A DNA stretch of 33,078 bases from Phascolarctobacterium sp. (GCA_019417125.1 DXVZ01000084.1:1-33078), one strand, 5' to 3'; shown: positions 22,033 through 30,774, numbered from the stretch's first letter. Translations and numbers: made by a program. The notes: generated by a model not told the origin, from the letters alone.

Positions 22033-24150
22033 ATGGAAAAAAACGCAAAAATTAACCTTAATAAACCGGAATACTTTTTTAACCGTGAGCTGAGCTGGTT
22101 AAAGTTTAACCTGCGTGTGCTGCGCGAAGCGGGCGTTAAAACCACGCCGCTGCTGGAACGCTTAAAATTTGTTGCCATTACGGCGTCAAACCTGGACGAG
22201 TTTTTTATGGTGCGCGTGGCAGGTTTGTGGGACCAGTACGAAAACGGCATTAATAAGCGCGACGCCGCCGGGCTGACAGTTAAGCAGCAGCTGGAAGAAA
22301 TCAGCAAGGCTGCGCATGACCAGATGAAGCTGTTAAACAAATACCTGCTGTCGCTGGTAAAAGAACTGCGCGAGGCGGGGCTGTATATCTGCCGTGTTAG
22401 TGAGCTGAGCGAGAACGGCCGCCGCTGGCTGGAAGCCTATTACCAGGAAGAAATTTTCCCGGTACTGACGCCGATGGCGGTAGATGCTTCGCGCCCGTTT
22501 CCATTTTTGGCAAACAAAACTTTAAACCTTGCGGTAGAACTTACCAATCAGGAGGGCGAAGATAGCATGGGCATCGTGCAGGTGCCTTCCGTGCTGCCGC
22601 GCCTTTTGGAAGTACCAGGCGAGGAAAAACGCAGCTTTGTTTTTTTGGAGGACGTTATTAACGAGCATTGTGCCGATTTGTACAGCGGCTGCAAAATTAT
22701 TGATGTGGTTCCGTTCCGCATTACGCGCGACTCTGATTTGGAGGTTGACGAGGATGACATCGACAACCTGCTGAAAGAAGTGGAAAAATCGCTGCGCAAA
22801 CGCACGCGCGGCGCATCCGTAAGGCTGGAAATTTATAAAATGGCCAACAGCCGCATCAGAAAGTTTCTGTACGATAATTTGGACATCACCGAGCAGGAAG
22901 TTTATGAAATTAACGGACCCTTGGACGCGACCTGCTTCTTTAAATTCGCTTCGCTGCCGGGCATGTGGCCCTGGCTGTATGAGCCCTTTGTGCCGCAGCG
23001 CCCCTTGGAGCTGCCGGATGACAGCGACATTTTTAAAGTTCTGCGCGAGCGCGACGTGCTTTTGCACCACCCATACGAAAGTTTTGACCCGGTGGTTAAG
23101 TTCGTCAGCGACGCTGCCAGCGACCCCAACGTGCTGGCGATTAAGCAGACTTTGTACCGCGTCAGCGGCAATTCGCCGATAGTAGCGGCACTGGCGCGCG
23201 CCGCCGAAAACGGCAAACAGGTAACGGTACTGGTAGAATTAAAAGCGCGTTTTGACGAAGAAAATAATATTTTGTGGGCGCGCAGGCTGGAAGAAGCCGG
23301 CTGCCACGTTATTTACGGCTTAATGGGCTTAAAAACCCACGCTAAAATTATTTTGGTTGTGCGCAAGGAAGCCGACGGCATTAAACGCTATGTGCATTTG
23401 GGTACCGGCAACTATAACGACAACACTGCCAAACTGTATACCGATATGGGCTTGATGACTGCCAATGACCAGTTCGGCAGCGACGCTTCGGCGTTCTTTA
23501 ACGTACTGTCCGGTTATTCGGACCCGCCGGTATGGAATAAACTCGTTATGGCGCCGTTGGGGCTGCGCAAAAAGATTTACGAACTGATTGACAACGAAAT
23601 CGCTATTGTTAAAAACGGCGGCACGGGGCATATCGTCGCCAAAATGAATTCTTTGATTGACTACCCCGTTATTCAAAAGCTGTACGAAGCTTCAATGGCG
23701 GGCGTAAAAATAGACCTTATCGTCCGCGGCATCTGCGGTTTGCGCGCGGGCATGGACGGCATCAGCGACAATATTACCGTACGCAGCATCGTCGGCAGGC
23801 AGCTGGAACACAGCCGCATTTTCTGGTTCCAGGGCGGCGGCAAGGAGCAGTTGTTCCTTTCCAGTGCGGACTGGATGCCGCGTAACCTTAACGACCGCGT
23901 TGAACTGTTCTTCCCGGTAGAAACGCCGGCGCATATTGAACGCATTAAAAAAGTGCTTGATTTGTACCTGCGCGACAATGTCGGCGCGCACATGATGCAG
24001 TCTAACGGCACTTACCGCCGCGTAAGCAACCGCCTTGAACCGGTCGGTGCGCAAAGCACGCTGTACGAATGGGCACAGCTGGCGGCTGCCGCCGATAAAA
24101 TCCCCATGCAGGACCGCCTGCGCCCGATGTATGACCGTGACAAAGCATAA
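22033..24150 (+). CDS. ppk1: Polyphosphate kinase 1
   Basis: A 705-residue PPK1, which polymerises the gamma-phosphate of ATP into long-chain polyphosphate. The N-terminal domain begins FFNRELSWLKFNLRVL (15-30), followed by the head domain. The two phospholipase-D-like catalytic domains carry the conserved histidines His436 (GLKTHAKI, the autophosphorylated residue) and His593 (EHSRIFWF). DPNVLAIKQTLYR (364-376) and HLGTGNYND (455-463) are further signatures. Length is normal. The ATG at 22033 directly follows the TAA of the degenerate Ppx gene; the ribosome site GGAAAGA lies in that gene's end, implying coupled synthesis of kinase and partner. The next gene has its own promoter. Confidence 0.97.
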   Translation: MEKNAKINLNKPEYFFNRELSWLKFNLRVLREAGVKTTPLLERLKFVAITASNLDEFFMVRVAGLWDQYENGINKRDAAGLTVKQQLEEISKAAHDQMKLLNKYLLSLVKELREAGLYICRVSELSENGRRWLEAYYQEEIFPVLTPMAVDASRPFPFLANKTLNLAVELTNQEGEDSMGIVQVPSVLPRLLEVPGEEKRSFVFLEDVINEHCADLYSGCKIIDVVPFRITRDSDLEVDEDDIDNLLKEVEKSLRKRTRGASVRLEIYKMANSRIRKFLYDNLDITEQEVYEINGPLDATCFFKFASLPGMWPWLYEPFVPQRPLELPDDSDIFKVLRERDVLLHHPYESFDPVVKFVSDAASDPNVLAIKQTLYRVSGNSPIVAALARAAENGKQVTVLVELKARFDEENNILWARRLEEAGCHVIYGLMGLKTHAKIILVVRKEADGIKRYVHLGTGNYNDNTAKLYTDMGLMTANDQFGSDASAFFNVLSGYSDPPVWNKLVMAPLGLRKKIYELIDNEIAIVKNGGTGHIVAKMNSLIDYPVIQKLYEASMAGVKIDLIVRGICGLRAGMDGISDNITVRSIVGRQLEHSRIFWFQGGGKEQLFLSSADWMPRNLNDRVELFFPVETPAHIERIKKVLDLYLRDNVGAHMMQSNGTYRRVSNRLEPVGAQSTLYEWAQLAAAADKIPMQDRLRPMYDRDKA

Positions 24151-24171
24151 CTGGCGGTACGCCCCGCGATA

Positions 24172-24180
24172 TGGTATAAT
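24172..24180 (+). promoter_or_regulatory. Extended -10 promoter for the VirK/YbjX gene
   Basis: TGGTATAAT has TG at 24172-24173 and a perfect TATAAT at 24175-24180. The start would be near 24187, about 23 nt before the ATG. No good -35 is seen. Confidence 0.55.
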
Positions 24181-24209
24181 GTAACATATCAAACAATTGC
24201 GAGGCAAAG

Positions 24210-25112
24210 ATGGATACTGAAATTTTACAACATGTCGGGCACGACTTATATAATACTAAACGATTAAGGGGCTGGAAACGGTACGTTGTTTTCCGCGCGC
24301 GCTGCATGCTGCACAGTGCGCAGGTCGGCGAATTGCTTGGCTTTTTTTATGCTACGCCGCTGCGGCGCGATATGCTGCGCCATACCACCAGTTTTGTGGA
24401 GCAGTCTGTGCGCCAGTTTTTTTATAAAAATTCTACCTACGAAGAACGTATTAGCCTTATTAAAGCGCACGTGGAATTTTTAGAAAGCAAATTAACGGAA
24501 ACAGCCTTGCGCAAAATTTATGCCGATGGCGAAATGCTGCGCCTGTGGGAAGACAGCTATGAAGACAAGCCGCTGACGCTGGAATTGTGGTTCCATGCCG
24601 GGCAGCGCAAAGAAGGCTGCCTGTCGCTGGTGCTGATGTGGGGCGAAGAAGCGCTGTACCAGATTATGTTTTGGATAGCGCCCGGCAAAAACGGCGAGCC
24701 GGCGCTGTGGATTGGCGCTTTGCAGGGTACGCCCAACGGTTCGGAAGTTATTAAAGGCCTAACCAAGGCGTTTTACGGCTACCGCACTAAAAACCTTATT
24801 TTTTACGGCATCCGCAACGTGGCGGCGTCGCTGGGCTGCGAAAGCATTTATGCCGTCAGCAACGAAGGCTATTACGCTATGAACCACATCCGGGTGGACC
24901 GCAAGCTGAAAACGTCGCTGGACGCTTTTTGGCAGGAGTGCGAAGGTACGCAGCTGGAAGATAAACGTTTTTATAAAATACCTATCCCCGAATACAGAAA
25001 ATCCATGGAAGAACTGAAACCTTCCAAACGCGCGCAGCACAGGCGGCGTTTTGCCAAAATGGACGAAATGAAAGACGCTGTTGCTGCAAGCTTTAAAACC
25101 TATTTAAAATAA
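24210..25112 (+). CDS. VirK/YbjX family protein (DUF535)
   Basis: A 300-residue soluble protein matching the VirK/YbjX (DUF535) pattern: an N-terminal region with RLRGWKRYVVFRARCML (19-35), then LSLVLMWGEEALYQIMFW and a GALQGTPNGSEVIKGLTKAFYG segment in two parts, followed by RNVAASLGCESIYAVSNEGYY and a C-terminal basic tail with KPSKRAQHRRR. In enterobacteria family members influence virulence or resistance to cationic peptides; the biochemical role is unknown. There is no signal peptide. It lies 59 bp after ppk1 in the same direction with an extended -10 between, and is followed by a terminator. A link to polyphosphate is only positional. Confidence 0.75.
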   Translation: MDTEILQHVGHDLYNTKRLRGWKRYVVFRARCMLHSAQVGELLGFFYATPLRRDMLRHTTSFVEQSVRQFFYKNSTYEERISLIKAHVEFLESKLTETALRKIYADGEMLRLWEDSYEDKPLTLELWFHAGQRKEGCLSLVLMWGEEALYQIMFWIAPGKNGEPALWIGALQGTPNGSEVIKGLTKAFYGYRTKNLIFYGIRNVAASLGCESIYAVSNEGYYAMNHIRVDRKLKTSLDAFWQECEGTQLEDKRFYKIPIPEYRKSMEELKPSKRAQHRRRFAKMDEMKDAVAASFKTYLK

Positions 25113-25119
25113 AAATACC

Positions 25120-25153
25120 AAACCGGGTTTCGCTTTAAGCAGACCCGGTTTTA
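25120..25153 (+). terminator. Intrinsic terminator after the VirK/YbjX gene
   Basis: AAACCGGGT (25120-25128) pairs with ACCCGGTTT (25143-25151), with a 14-nt loop, and a short T-run follows. Confidence 0.8.
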
Positions 25154-25184
25154 AAATAGTTTACTATTTTTTTGTGCCGGTTTA

Positions 25185-25193
25185 TGTTATAAT
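25185..25193 (+). promoter_or_regulatory. Extended -10 promoter for the secreted repeat protein
   Basis: TGTTATAAT has a perfect TATAAT at 25188-25193 and TG at 25185-25186. The start would be near 25200, giving a short leader to the ATG at 25227. Confidence 0.5.
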
Positions 25194-25226
25194 AATAAAA
25201 ACATATTTTGGCACGGAGGTAACAAA

Positions 25227-26213
25227 ATGAAACAAAAACTCCTTACTTTATTTTTAAGTTTAACGCTTACAGTTACGTCTGCATTTCCCGGCGTGGCTTT
25301 GGCTGCCAGCGAAGACGAAATTTCTGCCAGCGCTGCCATTGAAGCTGCCGCTGCACCAAAAACGATGTCCGCCAGCGATAAAATCGGCGCGCTGGAAGTT
25401 ACTTTGTACGGCACGGAACAGGCAGGCGCTTTGGTCGGCAGAATGGACAGCCTTGAGGACGATGTATACGGCACCGTTACCGGCGACCCGATTTTAAATA
25501 GAGTTGATAATTTGTACGATTACATCAACGGTTATCCAGGCAGCGGCGAAGCAAGCTTTTTAACCAAGCTGAACGCCGTTGAATGGCAGTTTACCGAAAG
25601 CACTGCCGGCGGCCCGGCAAAAAGCCGCGTTGAAGCACTGGAAACTATGCTGAACGGCGAAGTTGGCGCCGGTTCCCTTGCAGGACGCCTTGAAGCTTTG
25701 GCAAACCTTGCTTTTCAGGACGGCATTGTAGTTGTAGAAACTGTTACGCTGCCAAAAGATTCCGTAGTTAAATTGGAATTTGCCGAAGACCTGAGCAGCA
25801 AAACCGCACAGGCAGGCGATGTTGTTAAATACAAAGTTGCTGATAATGTGTTTGTTAACGACGTTTTGGTACTGCCGAAAGGCGCTGAAGGCGTCGGCAA
25901 AGTAACCAAGGTTGTAGGCCCGCGTATGTTCGGCCAGGACGCCCGCATCGACGTTGACTTCGGTTATATTTATGCTATCGATAATACCCGTGTTCAAGTA
26001 TTCCTTGGAGAAATTGCTAAACAGGAAGCTAAAACTGTAGCCGGTGCGGCAGGCGCTGCTATCGGCGGCATGGTTGTGCTTGGCCCGGTCGGCGTTATCG
26101 GCGGTGCGTTTGTAACCGGCAAATCTGTAAACATCCCGGCAGGTTCTACTACCTTTGTACAAGTTAAGGCAGATACCGATATTCAGGGCATGGTTTACCA
26201 ATCCATTAACTAA
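25227..26213 (+). CDS. Exported protein with five 20-residue repeats and a glycine-zipper segment
   Basis: A 328-residue protein with a Sec signal peptide (1-27, ending GVALA). Residues 53-154 are five tandem repeats of about 20 residues, each ending in Arg or Lys: 53-72, 73-92, 93-114, 115-134 and 135-154. The pattern is hydrophobic-x-x-Leu-Glu-x3-Tyr/Asn-Gly-x4-Gly-x-Leu-x2-Arg. Residues 166-265 form a beta-rich domain with LPKDSVVKLEFAEDL, GDVVKYKVAD and VLPKGAEGVGKVTKV, like proteins that describe a tunable surface property. AGAAGAAIGGMVVLGPVGVI (272-291) is a glycine-zipper-like hydrophobic stretch, then a short beta end with NIPAGSTTFVQV. I do not recognise a named family. GGAGG lies 8-9 bases before the ATG. 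It is monocistronic. Envelope location is likely. Confidence 0.8.
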   Translation: MKQKLLTLFLSLTLTVTSAFPGVALAASEDEISASAAIEAAAAPKTMSASDKIGALEVTLYGTEQAGALVGRMDSLEDDVYGTVTGDPILNRVDNLYDYINGYPGSGEASFLTKLNAVEWQFTESTAGGPAKSRVEALETMLNGEVGAGSLAGRLEALANLAFQDGIVVVETVTLPKDSVVKLEFAEDLSSKTAQAGDVVKYKVADNVFVNDVLVLPKGAEGVGKVTKVVGPRMFGQDARIDVDFGYIYAIDNTRVQVFLGEIAKQEAKTVAGAAGAAIGGMVVLGPVGVIGGAFVTGKSVNIPAGSTTFVQVKADTDIQGMVYQSIN

Positions 26214-26229
26214 ATAACGGCGAAATTAA

Positions 26230-26265
26230 ACCCCGTTTACCGTAGCAGGTAAGCGGGGTAATTTT
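26230..26265 (+). terminator. Intrinsic terminator between convergent genes
   Basis: CCCCGTTTACC (26231-26241) pairs with GGTAAGCGGGG (26248-26258), with one mismatch or wobble, followed by TAATTTTTA. The minus-strand side has a weaker T-run (TTTAATTT), so it may also serve the activase operon. Confidence 0.8.
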
Positions 26266-26282
26266 TATGCCCATATTAAATT

Positions 26283-27518
26283 TTATTCGGCGGTTGCCAG
26301 CATCAGTTTTATGCGGTTTTCCTGGTTAACTTTAGATGCGCTGGAATCGTAATCAATTGGCAAAATATTGGCGTTGCCGGCAATTTCCTTAATTTTGTTC
26401 AGCATGCCGCGCCCGGCAATGTGGTTGGGCAGGCAGCCGAACGGCTGGGCGCAGATGATGTTGTTGTAGCCGTTTTTGGCAAGTTCCAGCATTTCGGCGG
26501 TTAACAGCCAGCCTTCGCCCATGTTGTTGCCGTAGCCGATAATACCCTTGGCAAGCGCTTTGGTTTCTTCGTAAGAAGCTGGGGGCTTAAAGGGCGAGGT
26601 ATCAAGCGCGTGCAGCATGATTTTTTCCAGGCGTTTTAAGTACATCATCGCTATTTTGGAAATGCTGTATTTTAAAAACTTGCCGCCGTACAATTTGTAG
26701 TCCGTTAAATAAGTATCGGCGCAGTACATAATAAAGTTTAACAACCCGGGCAGCATGTATTCGCAGTTTTGCTTCTGTAAAAACTGCTCTAAATTGTTGT
26801 TGCCAAGGCCTGCATATTTAATGTAAATTTCGCCGACAATGCCGACTTTTATTTTTTCCTCCGCCTTTTGCGGAATGGCGGCAAAGTCTTCGGCAAGCGC
26901 TTTGGAAAGCTGTTTCATCGTGCTGGTTGCCTGTGCCTTGCCATCCATAAAAGCGTTTTCCAGGCGCGTAAGCCATTTGTTTGCCAGTTCGTCCACTGCG
27001 CCTTTAATAGTTTCGTAAGGGCGTGTTTTGTTGGCAAGGTACATTAAGGTGTCGCCGTAAATAATGGCGGCTAAAAATTTTTTCATCATCGGCAGGTTCA
27101 GCTCAAAGCCCGGCTGAGAGTTCATGCCGTTAACGTTCAGGCTGATGATTGGCACCTGCCCGAAGCCTGCTTTTTCCATGCCTTTGCGCAAAAGGTAAAT
27201 GTAGTTAGAGGCGCGGCAGCCGCCGCCTGTCTGGCTGAGCATAACGGCTATTTTGCTAATGTCGTATTTGCCGCTTTCCAGCGCGCTGATAATCTGTCCG
27301 ATAACCAGCAGCGCCGGGTAACAAATATCGCTGTTAACGTATTTCAGCCCCGTTTCAATTACATCGCGTCCGGTGTTCTGCAAAATTTCGGCTTTATAGC
27401 CGCAGCTTTGCAGCGCCGAGCGCAAAAGCGCAAAATGAAACGGCAGCATGTTAGGCACCAATATGGTATGCGTGGCTTTCATTTCTTTGGTAAAAACCGG
27501 CATCACATTTTCTGACAT
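26283..27518 (-). CDS. 2-hydroxyacyl-CoA dehydratase-related protein, partner of the activase
   Basis: A 411-residue cytoplasmic protein of the 2-hydroxyacyl-CoA dehydratase D-component superfamily. Conserved cysteines that could hold an iron-sulfur cluster are Cys66 (NSDICYPALLVIGQI), Cys101 (GGGCRASNYIYLL) and one in AQPFGCLPNHIAGRG near the C-terminus. In many anaerobes the same sequence forms the C-terminal third of a single activase-related protein of about 1400 residues; here it is a separate gene 24 bp after the 972-residue activase gene, so the two products should form a complex. GGAGT precedes the ATG by about 8 bases. The substrate and even the reaction of this stand-alone class are not established; it is distinct from the HgdAB dehydratase itself. 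Confidence 0.8.
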   Translation of the reverse strand: MSENVMPVFTKEMKATHTILVPNMLPFHFALLRSALQSCGYKAEILQNTGRDVIETGLKYVNSDICYPALLVIGQIISALESGKYDISKIAVMLSQTGGGCRASNYIYLLRKGMEKAGFGQVPIISLNVNGMNSQPGFELNLPMMKKFLAAIIYGDTLMYLANKTRPYETIKGAVDELANKWLTRLENAFMDGKAQATSTMKQLSKALAEDFAAIPQKAEEKIKVGIVGEIYIKYAGLGNNNLEQFLQKQNCEYMLPGLLNFIMYCADTYLTDYKLYGGKFLKYSISKIAMMYLKRLEKIMLHALDTSPFKPPASYEETKALAKGIIGYGNNMGEGWLLTAEMLELAKNGYNNIICAQPFGCLPNHIAGRGMLNKIKEIAGNANILPIDYDSSASKVNQENRIKLMLATAE

Positions 27519-27542
27519 AAAACTTACTCCTTCAAAAATATT

Positions 27543-30461
27543 TCAGCATTCAAAACCGAGTGCCGCAAACAGGCTGCGCAACCTGATGCGCGCCGCACCG
27601 AGGTTTTCAATGTCGTCAATTTTAATCTGGGTATATATTTTACCGTGTTCTTCCATTATGCGCCGGCATTCGTCGGCGGTAATGGCGTCGCAGCCACAGC
27701 CGAAGCTTACCAGCTGCACCAGGTTCATATCGCTGTTTTTAGCGGCGTACTTGGCGGCTGCATACAGCCTGCTGTGGTAGGTCCATTGGTTTAAAACTTC
27801 CAAATCTTCGTTTAAATCCTTGCGGGCGATATTGCCGCTGATGGAATCTTCGCTGATTAACGCTGCGCCCAGCCCGGTAATTAAGCGGTCGATGCCGTGG
27901 TTGATTTTCGGGTCGGTGTGGTACGGGCGCCCGGCAAGGATAATAATGGGCATGTTTTTGCTGCGGGCATCAGCAATTATTTTGCCGCCCTGCTCCTTAA
28001 CGCTGGTTTCGTAAGCGCGGTAGGCTTTATACGCCGGCGTAAGGGCGTTTTTAATTTCTTTTTCGGTTAAATCCGTGTAAACAGGGTGCAGCATTTTGTA
28101 CAGCTCTTTGGCAAGCAGCTTTTTATCCAGCAGCCCAAGGTAATCATAAAAGAAGTGGATGCTTTTCAGTTCTTCAATGTTTGCCTCTAAAACTTCCGGG
28201 TAATAGGCAACGACAGGGCAGTTGTAGCAGTTTTGCGAGGTGTCTTCATCGACGTTGTAGGTCATGCACGGGTAAAAAATATTGGTAATACCCTGTTCCA
28301 ACAGCCATTTTATGTGCCCGTGCATCATTTTGGCGGGGTAGCACACTGTGTCGCTTGGAATTGTGTTCTGCCCTCTTTGGAAAATGGTTTTATCGTTAAT
28401 GGGGCTTGTAATAACCTCAAAGCCCAGCGTAGTAAAAAGCGTGTGCCAAAACGGCAGCAGCTCATACATATTAAGCCCCAGCGGCAGCCCTATTTTGCCG
28501 CGCCTGCCTGGTACGGGCTTAAAGCCTTCCAATGATTGCAGTTTGTAGCGGTACAGGTTCAGGCTGTCATTGGGCGCACAGTGCGTAACCGGGCGCTCGC
28601 AGCGGTTGCCGCTGATGTAGGGTTTGCCGTCGGCAAAAATATTAACTGTAAGATGGCAGTGGTTGCTGCACAGTCCGCAGGTAACGGATTTTACGGTGTG
28701 TGAAAATTTGCGCAGCTGTTCCGGCGTAATCAGCGTAGTAGCTTCTTCGTGCAGCTGGCTGCGCTCCTGCGCGTACAGCGCCGCGCCGTAAGCGCCCATT
28801 AAACCGGCAATATTCGGGCGCACAACCTCAAGGTTCAGTTCCTGTTCAAAGGCACGCAGCACGCAGTTGTTTAAAAATGTGCCGCCCTGCACAACAATGT
28901 GCTTGCCCAAATCGTCCGGGCCGGAGGGGCGGATAACCTTAAACAGCGCGTTTTTAACAATGCTTATCGAAAGCCCGGCGCTGATGTTGGCGACGGAAGC
29001 GCCATCCTTCTGCGCCTGTTTAACATTGCTGTTCATAAAAACGGTGCAGCGGCTGCCCAAGTCTACCGGCTTATCGGCAAACAGGCCTATTTTGGCAAAA
29101 TCCTCTGCGCTGTAGCCGAGGATACCGGCGAAAGTCTGCAAAAAGCTGCCGCAGCCGCTGGAGCAGGCTTCGTTTAAAAAGATGTTGTCGATGCAGCCGT
29201 TATGTATTTTTAAGCATTTAATGTCCTGCCCACCGATATCGAGGATAAAATCAACCTCTGGCAGCAGGCTTTTGGCGGCAATAAAATGCGCCATCGTTTC
29301 TACAATGCCGTAATCAGCGTGGAAAGCATGCTTTATCAGTTCTTCGCCATAGCCTGTAACGGCAGAAGCAAGCAGCTTGCAGTTGGGGTATTTAGCGTAA
29401 AACTCAGTTAAATAATCGCGCACGGCGATAACCGGATTGCCCTTGTTGCTTTGGTAAAAGGAATCCAGCAGCTTGCCGTCCGGAGCGACAACCGCTATTT
29501 TAATGGTGGTGCTGCCGCTGTCGATACCGATGTAGGCTTCGGATGCCGCATTAATATCGCCGCGCGGTACGTTGTCGCGGTTATGGCGGGCAATAAAAGC
29601 ATCGTATTCTTCTGTGCTTTTAAACAGCGGCGGCAAATGGTCAAACTGGCGGCTGGCGTCTGCCGCACGCATTTTTTCTGCCAGCGTGGTCAGGTCCACA
29701 GTCTGTTCGGCGCAAAAGGCACAGCCCATTGCTACATAATATAAGCTGTTTTCGGGGCAGGTGCCCTTTAATTTTAAAATCTTATCAAAACTTTGGCGCA
29801 GGCAGCCAAAAAAGGTTAGCGGGCCGCCCAGGTAAAGTACGTTGCCTTTAATAGGCCGGCCTTTGGCAAGGCCTGTTACCGCCTGGCTGGCAACGGCGTC
29901 AAAAATGCTGGCCGCCAGGTCGTTTTTTTCCGCGCCTTGGTTCAGCAGCGGCTGAATGTCGCTTTTGGCAAAAACGCCGCAGCGGCTGGCTATGGTATAG
30001 CGTGTTTTGGCAGTTGCGGCAAGCTTGTCCAAATCTTCCGACTGTACATTTAATAAGGAAGCCATTTGGTCGATAAAAGCCCCCGTGCCGCCGGCACAGC
30101 TGTCGTTCATGCGCGCGTCAAAATGGCGGCCTAAAAATAATATCTTAGCATCCTCGCCGCCTAGTTCAATAACAACATCGGTGTTGGGGTTCAGGCGCTC
30201 CGTGCAGATTTTTTCGGCGAAAACCTCCTGCACAAACTGCACGCCGCAGCCTTCTGCTACGCCGATGCCAGCGCTGCCGCTGATAGCAAGGCGCGCTGTT
30301 TTTAAATACGGCATTGCTGCCGCAAGTTCGTCTAAAATGTTTTTTATTGTTTCCGTGATGCGGCTTGCATGACGGGCGTATTTGCTAAAAAGCAGGTGTC
30401 CTGCATCGTCCATAACTGCTATTTTAACAGTGGTACTGCCTATATCCAAACCTATCTGCAT
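27543..30461 (-). CDS. Acyl-CoA dehydratase activase, double ASKHA domain with C-terminal DUF2229
   Basis: A 972-residue protein of the BcrA/BadF/HgdC activase family. These ATPases pass an electron to a dehydratase at low potential through a [4Fe-4S] cluster held between subunits. There are two ASKHA ATPase domains in tandem: GLDIGSTTVKIAV (4-16) with Cys122 (SCAGGTGAF) and Cys161 (SRCGVFAKSD); and GIDSGSTTIKIAV (312-324) with Cys433 and Cys437 (EACSSGCGSF) and Cys472. A CxxCxxxC group follows (CGLCSNHC, 595-602) with Cys621. The rest (about 655-972) is the DUF2229-type domain with more cysteines (VCYPAK, YPCMTYN, QNCYNCP, GCGCDA). AATCCTCCGC upstream gives GGAGGA 6-8 bases before the ATG. 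It is the first gene of a two-gene operon. Confidence 0.88.
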   Translation of the reverse strand: MQIGLDIGSTTVKIAVMDDAGHLLFSKYARHASRITETIKNILDELAAAMPYLKTARLAISGSAGIGVAEGCGVQFVQEVFAEKICTERLNPNTDVVIELGGEDAKILFLGRHFDARMNDSCAGGTGAFIDQMASLLNVQSEDLDKLAATAKTRYTIASRCGVFAKSDIQPLLNQGAEKNDLAASIFDAVASQAVTGLAKGRPIKGNVLYLGGPLTFFGCLRQSFDKILKLKGTCPENSLYYVAMGCAFCAEQTVDLTTLAEKMRAADASRQFDHLPPLFKSTEEYDAFIARHNRDNVPRGDINAASEAYIGIDSGSTTIKIAVVAPDGKLLDSFYQSNKGNPVIAVRDYLTEFYAKYPNCKLLASAVTGYGEELIKHAFHADYGIVETMAHFIAAKSLLPEVDFILDIGGQDIKCLKIHNGCIDNIFLNEACSSGCGSFLQTFAGILGYSAEDFAKIGLFADKPVDLGSRCTVFMNSNVKQAQKDGASVANISAGLSISIVKNALFKVIRPSGPDDLGKHIVVQGGTFLNNCVLRAFEQELNLEVVRPNIAGLMGAYGAALYAQERSQLHEEATTLITPEQLRKFSHTVKSVTCGLCSNHCHLTVNIFADGKPYISGNRCERPVTHCAPNDSLNLYRYKLQSLEGFKPVPGRRGKIGLPLGLNMYELLPFWHTLFTTLGFEVITSPINDKTIFQRGQNTIPSDTVCYPAKMMHGHIKWLLEQGITNIFYPCMTYNVDEDTSQNCYNCPVVAYYPEVLEANIEELKSIHFFYDYLGLLDKKLLAKELYKMLHPVYTDLTEKEIKNALTPAYKAYRAYETSVKEQGGKIIADARSKNMPIIILAGRPYHTDPKINHGIDRLITGLGAALISEDSISGNIARKDLNEDLEVLNQWTYHSRLYAAAKYAAKNSDMNLVQLVSFGCGCDAITADECRRIMEEHGKIYTQIKIDDIENLGAARIRLRSLFAALGFEC

Positions 30462-30534
30462 ATAAAATCCTCCGCTTAGGAATGATTATTGCTAATTAAT
30501 AAAAAATATTGTTTTAATTTTGTGTCTGCTTTCT

Positions 30535-30543
30535 ATAATAGCA
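30535..30543 (-). promoter_or_regulatory. Extended -10 promoter of the activase operon
   Basis: On the minus strand TGCTATTAT gives -10 TATTAT (30535-30540) with an upstream TG. The -35 region (TGGTTT, 30558-30563) is poor. A leader of about 65 nt would precede the ATG at 30461. Confidence 0.45.
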
Positions 30544-30580
30544 CAAATTTATTAAAAAAACCAGTATTTTAGTTGTAAAA

Positions 30581-30713
30581 GCTGTAAAATTTTAACAGCC
30601 AGCAATGCAGGTTAGCTTTTGCTTACATCAATTAATATATTACACCAAATTCATTATTTGTAAACATCTGCGGCATAAAATTTTGTGCAGAAAGCTGCAA
30701 AATTTTATATGCC
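30581..30713. repeat. Three related palindromic sites with an AAAATTTTA core
   Basis: The 367-bp gap between the divergent activase and MFS genes has three similar sites. Site 1 is GCTGTAAAATTTTAACAGCC (30581-30600), a near-perfect palindrome. Site 3 is GCTGCAAAATTTTATATGCC (30694-30713). Site 2 is on the minus strand (about 30674-30690), reading CTGCACAAAATTTTATG. Sites 2 and 3 face each other and form a 14-15 bp inverted repeat with a 4-nt loop and a 2-nt bulge. Another imperfect palindrome, ATATGCCTTTAAGGTATAT, overlaps site 3 at 30707-30725. They lie between the two promoters and look like operators of an unidentified regulator. Confidence 0.55.
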
Positions 30714-30745
30714 TTTAAGGTATATAAAGCTTTTAAATTAAGTAT

Positions 30746-30774
30746 TTGTTTTTGCCGGCGGCGTTTTTTATAAT
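30746..30774 (+). promoter_or_regulatory. Sigma-70 promoter of the MFS-metallohydrolase operon
   Basis: TTGTTT (30746-30751) and TATAAT (30769-30774) are 17 bp apart. The start near 30781 leaves a leader of about 48 nt. Confidence 0.7.

Noticed and set aside
22522..23070. 182-residue minus-strand open frame inside ppk1
   Set aside because: It is a shadow of ppk1 on the opposite strand, with no start signals and no family features.
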